Shown here in pieces: positions 41,709 to 45,282 of a DNA stretch of 45,282 nt. The DNA comes from Firmicutes bacterium CAG:95 (lineage in GTDB: Bacteria > Bacillota > Clostridia > Lachnospirales > Lachnospiraceae): contig FR902862.1 of assembly GCA_000438155.1 (NCBI GenBank), positions 9,229 to 54,510 on the forward strand. The letters are read 5' to 3'. Positions within the stretch are counted from its first letter, which is position 1. The number at the start of each line of letters is the position of its first letter. The translations under genes were made by a program, and so were the position numbers. The notes under the pieces are model-generated. The model saw only the letters and a program-made list of their open reading frames with translations. It was not told the DNA's origin and ran no database searches.

Positions 41709-43090
41709 TGAAGCGACTGCAGCGGCGATTATGCAAGACACACAGTTATTACAGGGCAATAGGTTTAGGTATCCTGATGATTGCCTTGTTTTCCGGCTGT
41801 GCGGGAACAAAGGGGACCTTGTCCGAGGGTACTTTACAGGGAAGCCTTTCAGTAGAAAGTACAGACGTAATGAGCCGGAAGACAGCTTCTGTTTCGGCAG
41901 AGTCCGGTCAGAAAGAGTCTGATCCGGCAGATGCCGGTCTGGAAAATGCAGAGGGAAAGTCAGCACAAGGACAGGCAGAAAATGCATTATCGGAATCCGA
42001 AGAGGAAGCAGCCGGAGCAGGAACGGAATACAGGATTGTGATGGTCGGGGATGTGCTTTTGCACACGCCGGTAGAGGAAAGCTGTAGAAAGCCGGATGGA
42101 AGCTATGACTACGATTCTTTGTTTACACATACAAAGGATGAAATTTCGGCAGCAGATCTGGCACTTGTGAATCAGGAGGTAATTATCGGGGGATCTGAAC
42201 TTGGAATTTCCGGATATCCCTGCTTCAATGCAGACTTCAGCCTCTGTGATACCCTGGTGCGTACAGGCTTCAATGTTATCTGTCATGCCACAAACCATGC
42301 CATGGATAAAGGGCGGGCAGGGCTTGTAAGCTGTGCACAGCATTGGAAAGAGCAATACCCACAGGTTACCATTCTGGGAATTCATGATACTCCGGATACC
42401 GCAACATCCTGTGGTGCCGATCCGGTGATCATTGATCTGCCGGAATTACGCATTGCTGTTTTGAACTATACCTATGGAACAAATGGAATTGCACTTCCGA
42501 AAGATATGCCATATGCGGTAGATCTGCTTAACGAGGAACAGGTGGCAGCGGATCTTTGCAGGGCAGAGGAACTGGCAGATTTTACGATTGTCTGTCCACA
42601 CTGGGGAACAGAATACCGGCTTATCCCGGATGCTTCACAGGAAAAATGGGTTCAGGTTTTTCTGGAAAATGGCGCAGATCTGGTTCTTGGCACGCATCCA
42701 CATGTGATCGAACCTGTCGAATGGGTTACAGATCCTGAGAATGGTCATGAAATGCTGGTCTATTATTCCCTGGGTAATTTCGTGAACTGGACATCAGGAA
42801 CCGGTGAAGGAGTTGCCAACCGTATGGTAGGTGGTATGGCAGAGATTACTATTGCAAAGAACGAGGCCGGTGAAGCAGAGATTAGCGATTACGGAGTCCG
42901 CCCCTTAGTCAGTCATGTCACAGCCGGCTTAGGCGGTGTAACAACCTATTTTCTGGAGGATTATTCGAAAGAGCTGGAAGCCGTGAATGAAATTACCTTA
43001 CAGGATCCCGACTTTTCCCTGGAATATTGCATAAACCTGTGTGATTCCGTCTGGGGAGAACTATGGAGAAAGAGCATGCCATTGGAATAG
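41708..43090 (+). CDS. CapA-family lipoprotein
   Basis: About 460 residues. The N-terminus is basic with a lipobox LFSGC near residue 32, then a Ser/Glu/Ala-rich linker. The PGA_cap domain (about 110-420) shows MVGDVLLH, VNQEVIIGG, HATNHAMDKG, CPHWGTEYR, GTHPHVIEPVEW and YSLGNFVNW. Starts are ATG 41708 or GTG 41705; GAGGAG at 41691 fits GTG slightly better. It overlaps the lipoprotein stop as TGATG. Part of it (42168-42358) recurs as the fragment at 27892-28082. The role is unknown; an envelope-associated phosphatase-like activity is possible. Confidence 0.85.
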   Translation: MKRLQRRLCKTHSYYRAIGLGILMIALFSGCAGTKGTLSEGTLQGSLSVESTDVMSRKTASVSAESGQKESDPADAGLENAEGKSAQGQAENALSESEEEAAGAGTEYRIVMVGDVLLHTPVEESCRKPDGSYDYDSLFTHTKDEISAADLALVNQEVIIGGSELGISGYPCFNADFSLCDTLVRTGFNVICHATNHAMDKGRAGLVSCAQHWKEQYPQVTILGIHDTPDTATSCGADPVIIDLPELRIAVLNYTYGTNGIALPKDMPYAVDLLNEEQVAADLCRAEELADFTIVCPHWGTEYRLIPDASQEKWVQVFLENGADLVLGTHPHVIEPVEWVTDPENGHEMLVYYSLGNFVNWTSGTGEGVANRMVGGMAEITIAKNEAGEAEISDYGVRPLVSHVTAGLGGVTTYFLEDYSKELEAVNEITLQDPDFSLEYCINLCDSVWGELWRKSMPLE

Positions 43091-43149
43091 CCGGGTTCAA
43101 TGGCTAGTATAGCGTTTTTAAATTAACTAAACCATATTACTTGCCTATT

Positions 43150-43245
43150 TTCCCCATAGCACATGCCAAAAATCCTCAGCGTAGCCCGCTATGCCTGCGT
43201 CTTTGCCATGCACACTCGAAAAATATTCCGTGTGGCAGAAAGGAT
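43150..43245. repeat. Palindrome-rich intergenic element, possible dispersed repeat
   Basis: Between CapA and CutC lies a stretch of imperfect inverted repeats: CAGCGTAGC/GCTATGCCTG (about 43177-43197) nested between a CACATGCC-like arm and TTTGCCATG, and then TGCC..CACAC/GTGTGGCA (about 43205-43237). It has no start codon with a site and looks like a REP-like or mobile-relic element. That it recurs elsewhere in the genome is inference. Confidence 0.4.
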
Positions 43246-43297
43246 ATAATGAAAGTGATTGGAAATCGGAAAAGAAAGAAGATAAGGAGGGAACTCT

Positions 43298-44041
43298 TTG
43301 AAAGGATTGCTGGAAATTTGCTGTGGTAGTTTTGAAGATGTGAAATCTGCCTGGGAAAATGGTGCAAATCGCGTGGAACTTAATAGTGCATTGTATTTGG
43401 GCGGGCTGACACCATCACTCGCTCATTTGATTTGTGCAAAAGAGCAATGTGATATTTCAGTTGTGACTATGGTTCGACCGAGAGGAGGTGGGTTTTGTTA
43501 TTCAGAAGAAGAATATCGGACGATGCTTTTGGATGCGCGCATACTGTTAGAACATGGAGCAGATGGAATTGCGTTTGGCTTTTTGCATGCAGATCATACA
43601 CTGGATGTTACACGGACGAAAGAAATGATTGCACTTGTTCATGAAAAAGGAAAGGAAGCAGTATTTCACCGGGCATTTGATTGTGTTGCACAGCAGGAGA
43701 ATGCGGTGGAAACTTTGATTTCTCTTGGAGCAGACCGGATTCTTACCAGTGGTGGTGCACCAGATGTGTGGACGGGGAGAAAACAATTGCAATGGCTGCA
43801 AAGCCAATATGGAAAAGAAATCACATTTTTGGCAGGAAGCGGTGTAAATGCTGAAAATGTAAAGGATTTGATGGAATATACGAAAGTGGAGCAGGTGCAT
43901 ACATCTTGTCGGAAATGGAACGTGGATGGAACAACCTCATATCAGAATGTGGATTTTTCTTATGATGCAGAAAAAAAGGATGCGTATGAGATGGTAGATC
44001 CTCAAAAAGTAGAAAAAATGGTAAAAGTATTGACCTTGTAG
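43298..44041 (+). CDS. cutC: CutC-family protein (copper homeostasis-named)
   Basis: 247 residues, a TIM barrel. It opens with LLEICCGSFEDVKSAWENGANRVELNSAL, and VTMVRPRGGGFCYSEEE, AVFHRAFDCV and RILTSGGAPDVW are the other family blocks. The protein was linked to copper tolerance in E. coli, but the biochemical role is not clear. TTG at 43298 is the start: GGAGGG lies about 8 bp upstream and no ATG fits. It is read alone after the palindromic element and 55 bp before a MerR gene. Confidence 0.9.
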   Translation: MKGLLEICCGSFEDVKSAWENGANRVELNSALYLGGLTPSLAHLICAKEQCDISVVTMVRPRGGGFCYSEEEYRTMLLDARILLEHGADGIAFGFLHADHTLDVTRTKEMIALVHEKGKEAVFHRAFDCVAQQENAVETLISLGADRILTSGGAPDVWTGRKQLQWLQSQYGKEITFLAGSGVNAENVKDLMEYTKVEQVHTSCRKWNVDGTTSYQNVDFSYDAEKKDAYEMVDPQKVEKMVKVLTL

Positions 44042-44096
44042 TTTGTATATGGTTTAAAGTTCAGGGTGTAAAAATCAAAAACACAGGGAGTGGAAA

Positions 44097-44987
44097 ATGA
44101 TGAACATCAAACAAGTAGAAAAGCTTACAGGGATTTCAAGCCAAAATATTAGATTTTATGAAAAGAGTGGATTGATTCATCCAAAACGTAACGAAGAAAA
44201 TGGATATCGAGAATATAATGAGGAAGACATCCGCTTGTTAAAACTGGTAAAAATGTTTCGCATGTTGGATATGCCTATTGAGCAGATTAAGTTGATGTTA
44301 TGTGAAACAGATGAGTTGGACAATCTTCTCGGAAAACAGGAAAAAGTGTTAGAGAAAAAATTGGCAAATACAAAGTGTACGATTGATCTCTGTGAAAATT
44401 TAAGAAAAACGCATAAAACAATTGCAGATATTGATGTTGATTCATATCTCAACCAGATGGAAAAGGCGTCTGGCAAGTATTTTGATAAGTGGATTTCAGA
44501 TTATAAGGATGTGGTTCGATATGAGCACCAGAGAACTTTTACGTTTACACCAGATGATGAGATAATAGACTTATATGATTTTGCTAATGCACTGTATGCT
44601 TATGCGAGAGAGATGGATAAGGAGATTACTATAACGAAAGAGGGGATGTATCCGGATTTCATTATGGATGGTGTGGAATATACTGCAGAACGAAATTACA
44701 CTACTGTTCGTGGTATTCCGGTAGCGGTGATTCGATGTACAAGAAAGGATGCACCGGAAACAGATGCTGCGTACCAACCGGATAGAAAGAAATGGATGCG
44801 GCTGCTGCATGTGTGTTGGCCGGCAGCATTGGGAATGCTATTACTCATCTTTCTGGTAGGAACAGCATCATTAAAAACACTGTTTTTTACCATGGAAGGT
44901 GCTATTATTCTGATAGCTATGTTGGTGTTATGTGTTGCGATGTCTATTCGCAATTATTTCTTTTATTGGAATCGCAGTGATGCGTAA
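44097..44987 (+). CDS. MerR-family transcriptional regulator with C-terminal membrane helices
   Basis: 296 residues. Residues 1-70 form the winged helix: IKQVEKLTGISSQNIRFYEKSGLI, then YREYNEEDIRLLKLVKMF. A coiled-coil dimer segment follows (about 85-130). The C-terminal ~60 residues hold two hydrophobic helices (about 237-260 and 265-285), so the protein is probably membrane-bound, an unusual trait for MerR. GGGAG precedes ATG 44097/44100. It may respond to membrane state or a membrane-inserted ligand. Its target is unknown; CutC lies directly upstream. Confidence 0.85.
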   Translation: MMNIKQVEKLTGISSQNIRFYEKSGLIHPKRNEENGYREYNEEDIRLLKLVKMFRMLDMPIEQIKLMLCETDELDNLLGKQEKVLEKKLANTKCTIDLCENLRKTHKTIADIDVDSYLNQMEKASGKYFDKWISDYKDVVRYEHQRTFTFTPDDEIIDLYDFANALYAYAREMDKEITITKEGMYPDFIMDGVEYTAERNYTTVRGIPVAVIRCTRKDAPETDAAYQPDRKKWMRLLHVCWPAALGMLLLIFLVGTASLKTLFFTMEGAIILIAMLVLCVAMSIRNYFFYWNRSDA

Positions 44988-45049
44988 GAAAAATATGTTA
45001 TCCCTATTTATAGTATGCAGTATGTACCAGAATGTCACATTACTCTTAG

Positions 45050-45282
45050 CAATTAAAAATCAAGGCTTTCGAGGATGAAGTGATAGAAGGCTCGAAAAAG
45101 ACAACTCCCTTTTCGGAATTGTGTACCCATGGGAAATGTGCTTATACTGTCAGTGACATTGTGGTACTGCATGAAAACAGAGAAAACAGTGCACATTTTG
45201 TAGATACGTTCGGATTTACCGGCCTGCCACAATTTCTGCATGAACTGGAAGAGAAAGCAGAAGATCTTACGGTCACATTTAC
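45050..45282 (+). pseudogene. 5'-truncated YodL-like (DUF4316-type) coding fragment, runs off the window
   Basis: An open frame with no start codon (a TAG lies just before) reads KAFEDEVIEGSKKTTPF, VSDIVVLHEN and HFVDTFGFTGLPQFL to the right edge. It resembles the YodL/DUF4316 domain found in cargo proteins of Gram-positive conjugative elements. A conjugative element or its remnant may therefore begin beyond the right edge. As the start is missing this is called a fragment; the gene could instead be intact with an upstream start in another frame. The 295-bp stretch 44988-45282 holds nothing else. Confidence 0.55.

Noticed and set aside
43084..43120. Terminator after the CapA gene
   Set aside because: TAGCC/GGCTA can pair, but the T-run starts about 11 bases after the stem, so it is too weak to list.

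Overview
The window reads as chromosome of a gut-type Lachnospiraceae (Bacillota, Clostridia). The grounds are LplB/YtcP/LplA-style sugar transport genes, AraC regulators with extracytoplasmic sensors, GGAGG ribosome binding sites, Gram-positive lipoboxes, a CmpB-like membrane protein, and PlsY next to an MGDG-synthase-like glycosyltransferase. No rRNA, tRNA, CRISPR array or intact transposase was seen.

1-28 kb is a Gram-positive glycan-utilisation locus. After the tail of a CapA-family gene come GH31, GH2, a membrane dithiol relay protein (two CxxC domains plus a CcdA/DsbD-like core), two tandem GH95 fucosidase-family genes, an AraC sensor-regulator, two ABC permeases and a solute-binding lipoprotein. 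Next are a small unknown gene (minus strand), a cysteine desulfurase, a GH43-CBM enzyme and a cupin-AraC regulator (minus strand). A divergent fucose operon follows: zinc MDR dehydrogenase, aldo/keto reductase, FucU mutarotase and GH29 fucosidase. No glycosidase has a signal peptide, so the model is import of fucosylated oligosaccharides followed by cytoplasmic trimming. GH31, GH2, GH95, GH43 and GH29 together fit fucogalacto-xyloglucan or a similar plant glycan; a host glycan is the alternative. A 57-bp element, 88% identical and exactly 72 bp before the -10 start in both places, precedes the GH31 operon and the fucose operon. It is the best candidate for a shared activator site.

27.9-31.9 kb is a rearrangement scar. 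It holds a 191-bp piece of a capA gene joined to the inverted first 39 codons of an apparent ATPase gene, an intact serine hydrolase and an intact NIF3-family gene, then C-terminal remnants of a VOC protein (weak), an FAD amino-acid oxidase and an iron alcohol dehydrogenase.

31.9-45.3 kb is mostly housekeeping and stress genes: a YoaK-family membrane protein; a Crp/Fnr regulator divergent from a ferredoxin-like protein with a perfect 14-bp palindrome between them; a HigBA-like toxin-antitoxin pair with a 15-bp-arm operator; PlsY overlapping a glycolipid glycosyltransferase; and a metal cluster (His-rich CobW GTPase, then a G3E GTPase fused to a DUF1980-like domain) running into a CmpB-like protein, a lipoprotein and a second CapA. 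CutC, a MerR regulator and a 5'-truncated YodL-like fragment typical of conjugative elements close the window.

Family assignments come from motifs read by eye. Substrates, pathways and regulation are inference unless stated.
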